Of a stretch of 64,000 bases of DNA, positions 43,398 to 50,409 are shown in pieces; the first letter of the stretch is position 1, and every line of letters begins with the position of its first letter. The translations under genes were made by a program, and so were the position numbers. The DNA comes from Candidatus Aminicenantes bacterium (GTDB lineage: Bacteria; Acidobacteriota; Aminicenantia; Aminicenantales; UBA4085), in assembly GCA_026393855.1 (NCBI GenBank), contig JAPKZJ010000090.1:20169-84168 (forward strand), written 5' to 3'. The notes under the pieces were generated by a model. The model did not search any database and had not been told where the DNA came from. It saw only the letters and a list, made by a program, of their open reading frames with translations.

Positions 43398-44684
43398 TTA
43401 GAAGCCGAGCCATTCCAGGGGCGGAGAAATGTCGCCGATGATCTCTTTGAGAATCAAACCGGTGACCGATTGACGCAGATTTCCAACCAGAAAAATAGTG
43501 ATGGCGGTCATCGGGCCAGGCGTACCGGAAATGGTTACCGCCGTGCCGGAAATGGTTACCGCGCAGTACTCGGATGTTGGGGTTCGTTCCCCCATGATTC
43601 CGATTTTGGTGTCTTTACCGTGGTAGATGATCCGACCGAATGCCCAACCCATTTCAGAAGGAAGGTTTGGGAGAGGATGTGAACGTTGGGGCGAATAGAT
43701 AGTCATACTGTGGATGCCGATTTGACTATAGTAATAGGGCAGGCTTTGCATGGGTTTCAAGAACCGCCCCCCGCCGAATATGACGGTGTTCAAGAATTTA
43801 TTGAAATCCGAGGCCGTCGCATAGAACGCCGTTGAAGGTTCAGCGGTAACATTAGTAACCGACTCTTTATTGTCCGGGGCCAAAGCGAGATGACTTTGAA
43901 AACGAGGCTCCAGCTCAAAGCCCATCGTCTTCAACGAAAGGGCGTCAAAGACATTGGATCTGGCGATTTCATTGAATTTCTTGCCGAATGTCTCAGCCAA
44001 TACAAAGCGCAAGAGCCCGATCCCTTCCTCCGAGTAGCCAAACGAACCCCCCGGAGATTTTTCAAAGTTCAAGCGGTTGTCGGATCGGGCCTTTCGCGAG
44101 TTGATGAGACCGCTTTGATGGATCAGGATCTGTCGTGCGGTGAGCCGCTTATAACGGGAATCGTTTTTTAAATCTTGGAATGGCGGATATTCCGGAAGGG
44201 GCTTCGGGAGGTAGCTTTGAAGAGGCCTGTTCATATCAAACAAGCCGTCGTCGACAAGTTTAAAGACCGAATAGCCGAGAACGGCTTGCCCGAGTCGATC
44301 GACGCGGAAGAGGGTATTTTCATCGATCGGTTTTTGAGTGGAGGGATTCTCATATCCGAGATCGATCATGTATCTCGTCGAATAGGAGAGAGGGGTTTCT
44401 CTCGGGTTTTGCGATACGGCGATCGCTAATCCGGAAATGCCGTATTCTTCCATGATGTTCAGCAGCTTTTCCCGTATCTCGGGATATTGCCGAGTTTGGC
44501 CATCTATAGTCATCCATGCCCCATATGATGCATGGCTATCGTTTGCCGAGGCGGGAACACTTTCTTGCGGCGCTGTCGTAGTGGCGATAGGAGTGCAAGA
44601 GATCATCACCGTTATAGCGATGAAAAATCCTGCCCCAAGAATTCTTCCTGGAAGATTGGATTTCCAATAGACATGCGTTTTCAT
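43398..44684 (-). CDS. Serine beta-lactamase-like lipoprotein lacking catalytic residues
   Basis: The 428-residue protein has a lipoprotein signal (FFIAITVMISCTPI). Its fold is that of class C beta-lactamase / penicillin-binding serine hydrolases: MEEYGISGLAIAVSQ, KLVDDGLFDMNRPLQSYLPK, LTARQILIHQSGLINS and YATASDFNKFLN. The expected nucleophile motif SxxK should follow TLFRV, but the sequence reads DRLGQ, so both Ser and Lys are missing. The YxN site reads YSE. Near the C-terminus a 21-base tandem duplication doubles AVTISGT just before the GTPG element. It is therefore either a pseudoenzyme or a decaying gene, although the frame is intact. GGGGGAG supports the start. Confidence 0.75.
   Translation of the reverse strand: MKTHVYWKSNLPGRILGAGFFIAITVMISCTPIATTTAPQESVPASANDSHASYGAWMTIDGQTRQYPEIREKLLNIMEEYGISGLAIAVSQNPRETPLSYSTRYMIDLGYENPSTQKPIDENTLFRVDRLGQAVLGYSVFKLVDDGLFDMNRPLQSYLPKPLPEYPPFQDLKNDSRYKRLTARQILIHQSGLINSRKARSDNRLNFEKSPGGSFGYSEEGIGLLRFVLAETFGKKFNEIARSNVFDALSLKTMGFELEPRFQSHLALAPDNKESVTNVTAEPSTAFYATASDFNKFLNTVIFGGGRFLKPMQSLPYYYSQIGIHSMTIYSPQRSHPLPNLPSEMGWAFGRIIYHGKDTKIGIMGERTPTSEYCAVTISGTAVTISGTPGPMTAITIFLVGNLRQSVTGLILKEIIGDISPPLEWLGF
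43525..43562. repeat. 21-base tandem duplication inside the serine hydrolase gene
   Basis: The unit CCGGAAATGGTTACCGCCGTG (43525-43545) is followed at once by 17 bases of a second copy (43546-43562). It adds seven residues in frame. Confidence 0.9.
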
Positions 44685-44816
44685 TTCTCCCCCTGAGCCT
44701 TTAATGAATATTAACCCATTTATAGTTACGATCAGAAGGATAGAGTCGTTTAATGCGACAAATCTCGGGGAAACGCGATTCGGGGTGTCGTCCCGGAAAC
44801 GCTTTGGTAGTCCTCT

Positions 44817-45425
44817 TCACATCAGCTCGAAGAATTCGTCGGTCCGCACGCAACCGAGGAATCGTTTGAGCAATTTGCTAAGGGACCCCGCTGCAAGCGG
44901 CCACGACCATCCTCCATCGCCCAAGTATGTCATCCGATGCACCCAATAGCCGCCGCACTCTCGCGACGGCGCGAATTTCATCACGGGGTCGTATTGAACT
45001 CGCCGCATCATAGTGTCATCCCGGGTATGGTGACCTTGTCCATTATCCAATCGGAGGGTGTGCCTATTCCTTGGTTCGAAGACGACAATCTCGCCTTTGA
45101 CAACCTCGATCCGGCAGCCTCGGAGATGAGGGAACCGGGCCATCTCCCTGCGGGCGAGAGACACGTCGGCTTCCGGCACGCTTGCCGCCGCCGAATCGAT
45201 CCTCCGCACGGAAACGACTCCGTTGATGCTTTCGGAGAACTCGAAACCCTCCGGCATCGCCGGCAGCGCACCTTCACGGAGCGTTCTAACCGCGCAGTAT
45301 CGGACTTTGCCTGTCTTGGTTCTGCCTTCGAGGAGGTAATAGGTGTTTCGCATACGATTGGTGTAGGTCACGACCGCGGTCTCCGAAGCCGCGCTATCGT
45401 GCCGACTGCGAGTTCGACGAGTCAA
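44817..45425 (-). CDS. Conserved protein of unknown function, TTG start
   Basis: The 202-residue protein shows a pattern I know from uncharacterised proteins of Planctomycetes, Acidobacteria and others. It includes NTYYLLEGRTKTGKVRYCAV, then PEGFEFSESINGVVSVRR, and VVKGEIVVFEP, ending in a WxL-rich C-terminus. No catalytic residues can be named. TTG 45425 is preceded by GGGAGG at six bases, the best ribosome site nearby; ATG 45353 (MRNTYYLLEG) has none. Bases are more GC-rich than the PIN/DUF3800 pair. Confidence 0.65.
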   Translation of the reverse strand: MTRRTRSRHDSAASETAVVTYTNRMRNTYYLLEGRTKTGKVRYCAVRTLREGALPAMPEGFEFSESINGVVSVRRIDSAAASVPEADVSLARREMARFPHLRGCRIEVVKGEIVVFEPRNRHTLRLDNGQGHHTRDDTMMRRVQYDPVMKFAPSRECGGYWVHRMTYLGDGGWSWPLAAGSLSKLLKRFLGCVRTDEFFELM

Positions 45426-45488
45426 TGCCGGCCTCCCGTCAGATCAATCTAACACCTGGGCCAAGCCACCGCAGGCTCACATTGGCAT

Positions 45489-45941
45489 TCAGCGACGCGG
45501 TTTACCGCGTCGCTGGGCAATGCTCTGATTGTCCTCAAGTTTGTTGTTCCAGTACTCAATATATGACAAGTATGCTTTCTTGCTAATGAGGAAGGCTACG
45601 TGCTGGCGGGCCTGCAGCTTGTAAGCTCTCAATTTGGCTATCCCGAGGCTCCGAGCTTTCTCCATCCGGTGGTGACCGTCGATCAGATTGTAGACCCCCG
45701 GCGAAATCTCCGCCAGCACGACAGGCCGAGAGGGGTCCACGGAATCAACATGGGGTTGGCTAAGTTTTGAGTGCTCCGGAAGGAAATCTTTGACATCGAC
45801 TTCCGTGAAGGCGATGTCCTCGGGGTGCTTGACGATGTGCTCAAGAATCCGAGTCACGTTGAACTCGAAAATACCGTTTTGAAACAGTTCATCACCGTCA
45901 TCAACTCGACAAGGGATGAAGTTCTCGTCCGCTTTCAACAT
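45489..45941 (-). CDS. ParB/Srx-like domain protein
   Basis: The 150-residue protein holds a ParB/sulfiredoxin-type fold. RPVVLAEISPGVYNLIDGHH, followed by RMEKARSLGIAKLRAYKL, matches the central DGHHRxxAARxxG motif that binds nucleotides in this superfamily. There is no helix-turn-helix, so it is not a partition protein. Such small ParB-like proteins are frequent in phage, plasmid and island DNA. It ends basic (RRGKPRR). It sits at the right edge of the AT-richer island, near the GC-rich aldo/keto reductase gene. Confidence 0.65.
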   Translation of the reverse strand: MLKADENFIPCRVDDGDELFQNGIFEFNVTRILEHIVKHPEDIAFTEVDVKDFLPEHSKLSQPHVDSVDPSRPVVLAEISPGVYNLIDGHHRMEKARSLGIAKLRAYKLQARQHVAFLISKKAYLSYIEYWNNKLEDNQSIAQRRGKPRR

Positions 45942-46084
45942 TCTGGACCTGGATGGATAAGAAATTCCTTTTCCGCCCTAGGCTTGGGCCGCGTTCGGAA
46001 TCGGCTTTAATCCCCATCCTGACATCATCATAAAGGATATTTCTGTCCCGCGAGCGATGTCAAGGGCGGGAGCCTCCATGCGCG

Positions 46085-46894
46085 CTAGCGCCGGCGCTTC
46101 CCGGCGTGGATGAAGTCCCCGATCCGCCGCATGCGGGCCATTTCCTCTTCGCTCAAGGGGCCCCTGTCCAGCACCGACAGATTCTCCCTCATCTGTTCGA
46201 CCGTCTTGGTCCCGGTCATGCAGAGATGGACGCTCGGATTGGAGAGTACGAAGCGGTAGCAGTCCGGGGCGGTGAGCGTGGCTTCCCCGGGGGGCATGTT
46301 CTTGGGCTTGAGGAGCCTTCCGTTGGCCGTGCCCACGAAGCTGATCATCCCTGGGCCGTTCACGGCCGGCAGAGTCGGGAAGATTTCGGTTTCGGCGCCG
46401 CGGTGAGCCGCGTTGTAGCGGAAATGGAAAGCGTCGATGACACCCTCGGCGGCCAGCGCCGTGATGAGCTTGCGGTTGTGGCTGGACAGGCCGATGAAAC
46501 GGACCAGGCCTTTCTCCTTAAGCTTCAAGGCCCCCTCCACGACCCGCCGGGGCGGTGTCTTGGAAAAATAGCCCAGAATCAGCAGGTCGGTATGGTCCAG
46601 TCCGGCCGCGCGCAAACCTTTGTGGAAGAGCTTTTCGGTGAAGAAAGCACTGTGCGCGTATGTGAACATGGCCAGGACGAGCTTGTCTCTCTGGCCCTTG
46701 GCGACGACGGTACGGATGGCCTTGAGCATATGCTTGGATCGTCCCTTGATGACCGTCCCCCAGGTCCAGTAATTACAGCCACGCTCGAAGGCCTCCTCGA
46801 AGGCTTCCGTAGGCGCCCCATAGCCCGAGGCGAGGCCGAGCCGGCCGACTTTTAAGCCGGTCCGTCCCAGAACGACCGATTCGTTGAAGGTCAT
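46085..46894 (-). CDS. Aldo/keto reductase-fold protein with altered catalytic tetrad
   Basis: The 269-residue protein is a shortened AKR barrel: NESVVLGRTGLKVGRLGLAS at the N-terminus, then KEKGLVRFIGLSSHNRKLI and VHLCMTGTKTVEQMRENLSV. In catalytic AKRs the tetrad is Asp-Tyr-Lys-His. Here the Asp/Tyr segment reads CNYWTWGTVI, the Lys strand reads LVLAMFTY and the His strand reads LLILGYFS, so most or all four are replaced. A subfamily with a YWGS-like segment is known from environmental genomes and also lacks the tetrad. Reductase activity is therefore doubtful. AAGGAG supports ATG 46894. Confidence 0.75.
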   Translation of the reverse strand: MTFNESVVLGRTGLKVGRLGLASGYGAPTEAFEEAFERGCNYWTWGTVIKGRSKHMLKAIRTVVAKGQRDKLVLAMFTYAHSAFFTEKLFHKGLRAAGLDHTDLLILGYFSKTPPRRVVEGALKLKEKGLVRFIGLSSHNRKLITALAAEGVIDAFHFRYNAAHRGAETEIFPTLPAVNGPGMISFVGTANGRLLKPKNMPPGEATLTAPDCYRFVLSNPSVHLCMTGTKTVEQMRENLSVLDRGPLSEEEMARMRRIGDFIHAGKRRR

Positions 46895-47041
46895 GCGCGA
46901 ATCTCCTTCTCGAAGGCGATCGTTGCCGATGCCCGACCGCCCCGCTTCGCCCGCAAGCCTAAATCCGGGCCCCCTTCAAGTCAAGGGTTCTTCCGGCGCT
47001 CCCGGCTTTCTTCGCGAATCCAGCGGACGGGCGTTTTGTCG

Positions 47042-47047
47042 TATGAT
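47042..47047 (+). promoter_or_regulatory. TATGAT -10 box of the SDR gene, leaderless configuration
   Basis: TATGAT (47042-47047) is followed by six bases and ATG 47054. No clear -35 and no ribosome site are present. Confidence 0.5.
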
Positions 47048-47053
47048 ACCCCT

Positions 47054-47851
47054 ATGAGCGAAATCAAGCTTCCGTTTGTGGGACCGGCCCTCATCACCGG
47101 CGCTTCGAGCGGTCTGGGTGAGGAATTCGCCCGCCGGCTGGCGGCAATGGGACACTCCCTGATCCTTGTCGCCCGGCGCGAAGATAAACTGCGCGCCCTG
47201 GCCTCGGAGCTGATCGCCGCCCACGGCGTTCAGGCCGACGTCGTCGTCGCCGATCTGGCCTCGGAACAGGGGATCGTCAAGGTCGAGGAGGTGCTGCGAT
47301 CGCGCGGCGATGTGGCGCTCCTGGTCAATAACGCCGGGTTTGGAGCCGGCGGCTCCTTTTACCGCATCGACATGGCCATCCAGACGGCCATGATCCGGGT
47401 CCACGTCGAGGCCGCCGCCCGGCTGATGCGGGCCGCCTTGCCGTCGATGGTCGAGCGGGGCGTCGGGGCCGTTGTCAATGTCGCCTCCGTGGCCGCCTTC
47501 ACCATATCCCCCAAAAGCGCCATGTACGCTTCGACCAAGGCTTGGACGGTCTCTTTCTCCCGGGCGCTGGCCCTGGAGCTGCGGCCGAAAGGAGTTCGGG
47601 TCCAGGTCCTCTGCCCGGGCTTCACCCACACCGGCTTCCACAGCACACCTGAATTCGCCACCTCCGATGGAATTGCGATTCCCCGTTTTCTCTGGGGACC
47701 GGCCGACAAGGTCGTCGGAGCCTCTCTGACAGCCCTGCGCGGGCATAGAATCGTCGTCATCCCCGGCTGGAAAAACAAGATCATGGCCCGCCTGGCCCGG
47801 ATGTCCGTGGCGACGGCCGTCATTCGGGCGTTCACCCGCAAACGCGTTTGA
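47054..47851 (+). CDS. Short-chain dehydrogenase/reductase
   Basis: The 265-residue classical SDR has the cofactor motif TGASSGLGEEFARRLA (residues 14-29) with an R in VARREDKL that favours NADP. It also has NNAGFGAGG, the Ser of VNVASVAAF, and the catalytic YASTKAW (Tyr/Lys, near residues 158-162). FSRALALELRPKGVRVQVLC then GFTHTGF is typical of the DltE-like / YqjQ group acting on lipids or sugars. The substrate is unknown. ATG 47054 fits the promoter six bases upstream; the earlier ATG 47036 is rejected. Confidence 0.93.
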   Translation: MSEIKLPFVGPALITGASSGLGEEFARRLAAMGHSLILVARREDKLRALASELIAAHGVQADVVVADLASEQGIVKVEEVLRSRGDVALLVNNAGFGAGGSFYRIDMAIQTAMIRVHVEAAARLMRAALPSMVERGVGAVVNVASVAAFTISPKSAMYASTKAWTVSFSRALALELRPKGVRVQVLCPGFTHTGFHSTPEFATSDGIAIPRFLWGPADKVVGASLTALRGHRIVVIPGWKNKIMARLARMSVATAVIRAFTRKRV

Positions 47852-47891
47852 GGATGTGAAATGCACGTGCCGGTTCACGGCTTAACGCGGG

Positions 47892-47921
47892 TTGACATCG
47901 TTTCTCGGCCGGACGTATTCT
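47892..47921 (+). promoter_or_regulatory. Promoter of the SGNH hydrolase gene
   Basis: A perfect TTGACA (47892-47897), an 18-base spacer and TATTCT (47916-47921). The start site would lie about 17 bases before ATG 47945, leaving AAGGAT as ribosome site. Confidence 0.55.
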
Positions 47922-47944
47922 CCCCTCCGATAAGGATCCGCAGC

Positions 47945-48706
47945 ATGAATACCTCCCGAGCCGGCCGCATCCTAAGAACCAAAATATTCTGCTTTGCCGC
48001 TCTATGCGGCCTGCTCTTCGCGCCGCCGGCGACTCCCCGCGGGGGACAGGAGCGAGCGACGATGGCCGATCCCGAGCACTACTTGGACGCCCTCAAGGCC
48101 GAGCTGAAGATCGAATGGCCGGCCAACCGGACGGTGAACCTGGTCTTCCACGGACATTCGGTGCCCTCCGGATATTTCAAAACCCCCGACGTGCGGACGC
48201 TCGAGGCCTATCCCCATCTCGTTCTGAAGGAATTGAAGAGCCTCTACCCGCTGGCGGTCATCAACGTCATCGTCACGGCGGTCGGCGGCGAAAACTCCGT
48301 TCAGGGCGAGAAGCGGTTCGCCGCGGACGTTCTGACGCACCATCCCGACGTCGTCTTCATCGACTATGCCCTGAACGACCGCGGGGTTTCCATGGAGGAG
48401 TCCGAAGCCGCGCTGGCCTCGATGGTCCGGCAGGCCCAATCGAAAAACCTCAAGGTTATTCTTCTGACGCCGACGCCGGATCAGGGCGAGAACATTCTCG
48501 ACCCGCAAGCGCCGTTGGCCGTCCGCTCCGGCCAAGTCAGGGACTTGGCGGCGCGCTTCGGCATCGGGCTCGTCGACAGCTACGCCGCGTTCAAGGTCGT
48601 GGCCGCATCGGGCGCGCCGATCGCGGATTATATGTCCCAAGGCAATCATCCGAATGAGAGAGGCCACCGTATCGTTGCCGGCGAAATCCTGCGCTTTTTC
48701 CGCTGA
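47945..48706 (+). CDS. Exported SGNH/GDSL-type hydrolase
   Basis: The 253-residue protein has a signal peptide (about residues 1-32). Its SGNH-type esterase core has NLVFHGHSVPSGYF (block I with Gly-His-Ser), VGGENSVQGEKRF (block II Gly), VVFIDYALNDRGV (block III Asn) and NHPNERGHRIVAGE (block V with Asp replaced by Asn, and His). It is thus a variant: the block I nucleophile reads GHS rather than GDS. It probably deacetylates a carbohydrate or peptidoglycan in the periplasm. ATG 47945 is preferred over 47861, which lies upstream of the promoter. Confidence 0.8.
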   Translation: MNTSRAGRILRTKIFCFAALCGLLFAPPATPRGGQERATMADPEHYLDALKAELKIEWPANRTVNLVFHGHSVPSGYFKTPDVRTLEAYPHLVLKELKSLYPLAVINVIVTAVGGENSVQGEKRFAADVLTHHPDVVFIDYALNDRGVSMEESEAALASMVRQAQSKNLKVILLTPTPDQGENILDPQAPLAVRSGQVRDLAARFGIGLVDSYAAFKVVAASGAPIADYMSQGNHPNERGHRIVAGEILRFFR

Positions 48707-48736
48707 ATCCTGCCGAAGCAGAGGTTCTCACCCCGG

Positions 48737-48765
48737 TTGACAGGGCGCGGGGTGCCGCATATCAT
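48737..48765 (+). promoter_or_regulatory. Promoter of pyrB
   Basis: TTGACA (48737-48742), a 17-base spacer and TATCAT (48760-48765). AAGGAG lies just before ATG 48794. Confidence 0.65.
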
Positions 48766-48793
48766 GAGGGACGATTCGGGATAAGGAGATCCG

Positions 48794-49774
48794 ATGCCCA
48801 CCCATTCCAAGAGCCCCTACCTCCCCTTCGGCGACCAGAAGACGGCCCCCTGGTACGGCAAAAATATCCTATCCGTCAACCAATTCAGCCGGGCCGACCT
48901 CGACTACATCTTCGGCGTCGCCCACGAGATGAGGACCATGGTCGAGCGGGTCGGCACCTTCGACCTGCTCAAGGGCAAGATCCTGGCCAATCTCTTCTAC
49001 GAGCCCTCCACCCGGACCTCCTCCTCCTTCATGGCCGCCATGCAGCGCCTGGGTGGGGCGGTCATCCCGATCAGCGAAGTGAAGTTCTCCTCGGTGGCCA
49101 AAGGCGAAAGCCTGCCCGACACCGTCCGGACCCTGGGCTGTTACGCCGACGTCATCGTCATCCGCCACCCCGAGGTCGGCTCGGCCGCCCTGGCCTCCCA
49201 GCACGCCGGCAAGCCGGTCATCAACGCGGGCGACGGAGTGGGGGAGCACCCCACCCAGGCCCTCCTCGACACCTTCACCATCCGCGAGGAGCTGGGCCGG
49301 CTGGACAACCTGACCGTGACCATGTTGGGCGACCTCAAGTACGGCCGGACCGTCCACTCCCTGGCCCGCATTCTGACCAAATTCGCCAACGTTCGTCTGA
49401 ACTACGTTTCGCCTGAGATCCTGCGCATGCCGCGCTACGTCATGGACGAGGTGGCGGCCAAAGGCGTGCCCCAGTCCGAACACGTCACTCTCGACCGCGT
49501 CCTGCCCGAGACGGACGTCCTCTATGTCACCCGCGTCCAGAGGGAGCGGTTTGAAGATCCGGCCGACTACGACAAGGTCAAGGACGCCTTCGTCATCTCG
49601 CCCGAAGTGATGAAGCCGGCCAAGGCCGAGATGATCGTCATGCATCCCCTGCCGCGCCTTGCCGAGATTTCCATGGACTTCGACGCCGACCCGCGGGCGG
49701 CCTACTTCCGCCAGATGGAATACGGCCTTTATGTCCGGATGGCCCTGCTGGCCATGGTTTTAGGCAAGGCCTGA
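48794..49774 (+). CDS. pyrB: Aspartate carbamoyltransferase catalytic chain
   Basis: The 326-residue enzyme has the carbamoyl-phosphate loop [12 protein letters not shown] (near residues 66-77), KGES, the aspartate-loop [16 protein letters not shown], and HPLPR (near 279). It catalyses the committed step of pyrimidine synthesis, giving N-carbamoyl-aspartate. About 20 residues precede the usual start, as in some longer bacterial forms. No pyrI (regulatory chain) or pyrC lies next to it. A small membrane protein gene follows 43 bases downstream and may share the transcript. Confidence 0.96.
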   Translation: MPTHSKSPYLPFGDQKTAPWYGKNILSVNQFSRADLDYIFGVAHEMRTMVERVGTFDLLKGKILANLFYEPSTRTSSSFMAAMQRLGGAVIPISEVKFSSVAKGESLPDTVRTLGCYADVIVIRHPEVGSAALASQHAGKPVINAGDGVGEHPTQALLDTFTIREELGRLDNLTVTMLGDLKYGRTVHSLARILTKFANVRLNYVSPEILRMPRYVMDEVAAKGVPQSEHVTLDRVLPETDVLYVTRVQRERFEDPADYDKVKDAFVISPEVMKPAKAEMIVMHPLPRLAEISMDFDADPRAAYFRQMEYGLYVRMALLAMVLGKA

Positions 49775-49817
49775 CGCTGCCGGCCGGGCCGCCTATCGAT
49801 GGTCCCTTAATCCCGCC

Positions 49818-50324
49818 ATGGACATTTCCTGGAAACCCGTTTCGAAGCCCGCCCTGATCGGCGGGAGTCTCGCCGCCGTCGCTTTCATCCTGTATGCCGC
49901 GCTTCAGGACGGCGGTTTTCTCTTTCTCGACTACGTCAATCTTCCCATCCACGAAGCCGGCCATCTGGTCTTCGCCGTCTTCGGCTCAACCTTGGCCATC
50001 TGGGGAGGAACCCTCCTCCAGCTCATTTTCCCGGCCGCGTTTTTTGTCTACTTTCTCCTCAGGGGCGATACGGCCGGAACGTTCTTCGGCGCCTTCTGGA
50101 CCGGCGAGAGCCTCCTTTACTCGGCGACGTATATCGGGGACGCCCGGGCGATGGTCCTGCCCCTCGTCGGCGGGGGAGAGCACGACTGGAATATCATCCT
50201 TTCGCAGCTCGGCCTCCTGTCGGTGGACCGGACCATCTCTGACATCGTCGGCCTGGCCGGCTGGACGATCCTGGTTCTCTCCCTCCTTTGGTTCGTCAAG
50301 AAGGGCCGGGAGGGCGGCCGATAG
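49818..50324 (+). CDS. Small membrane protein with an HEAGH metallopeptidase motif
   Basis: The 168-residue protein has about four hydrophobic segments. An HEAGH motif (NLPIHEAGHLVFAVFG, about residues 42-57) lies in the second, like the zinc site of intramembrane M50 proteases. A possible third ligand lies in EHDWN near residue 122. It is much smaller than site-2 proteases and lacks a PDZ domain. It could be a minimal M50-like peptidase or a non-catalytic relative. It follows pyrB with only 43 bases between, but no functional link is known. Confidence 0.7.
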   Translation: MDISWKPVSKPALIGGSLAAVAFILYAALQDGGFLFLDYVNLPIHEAGHLVFAVFGSTLAIWGGTLLQLIFPAAFFVYFLLRGDTAGTFFGAFWTGESLLYSATYIGDARAMVLPLVGGGEHDWNIILSQLGLLSVDRTISDIVGLAGWTILVLSLLWFVKKGREGGR

Positions 50325-50336
50325 CCCCGGATTTCC

Positions 50337-50366
50337 TTGACAAGGGCTGCCGCCCCGGCATATGTT
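50337..50366 (+). promoter_or_regulatory. Promoter of the exported isomerase-like gene
   Basis: TTGACA (50337-50342), an 18-base spacer and TATGTT (50361-50366). AAGGAG precedes ATG 50410. Confidence 0.6.
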
Positions 50367-50409
50367 CGGGTGGCTTCCGCCTCCCTGAAGGCAGGCTAAG
50401 GAGAGACGC

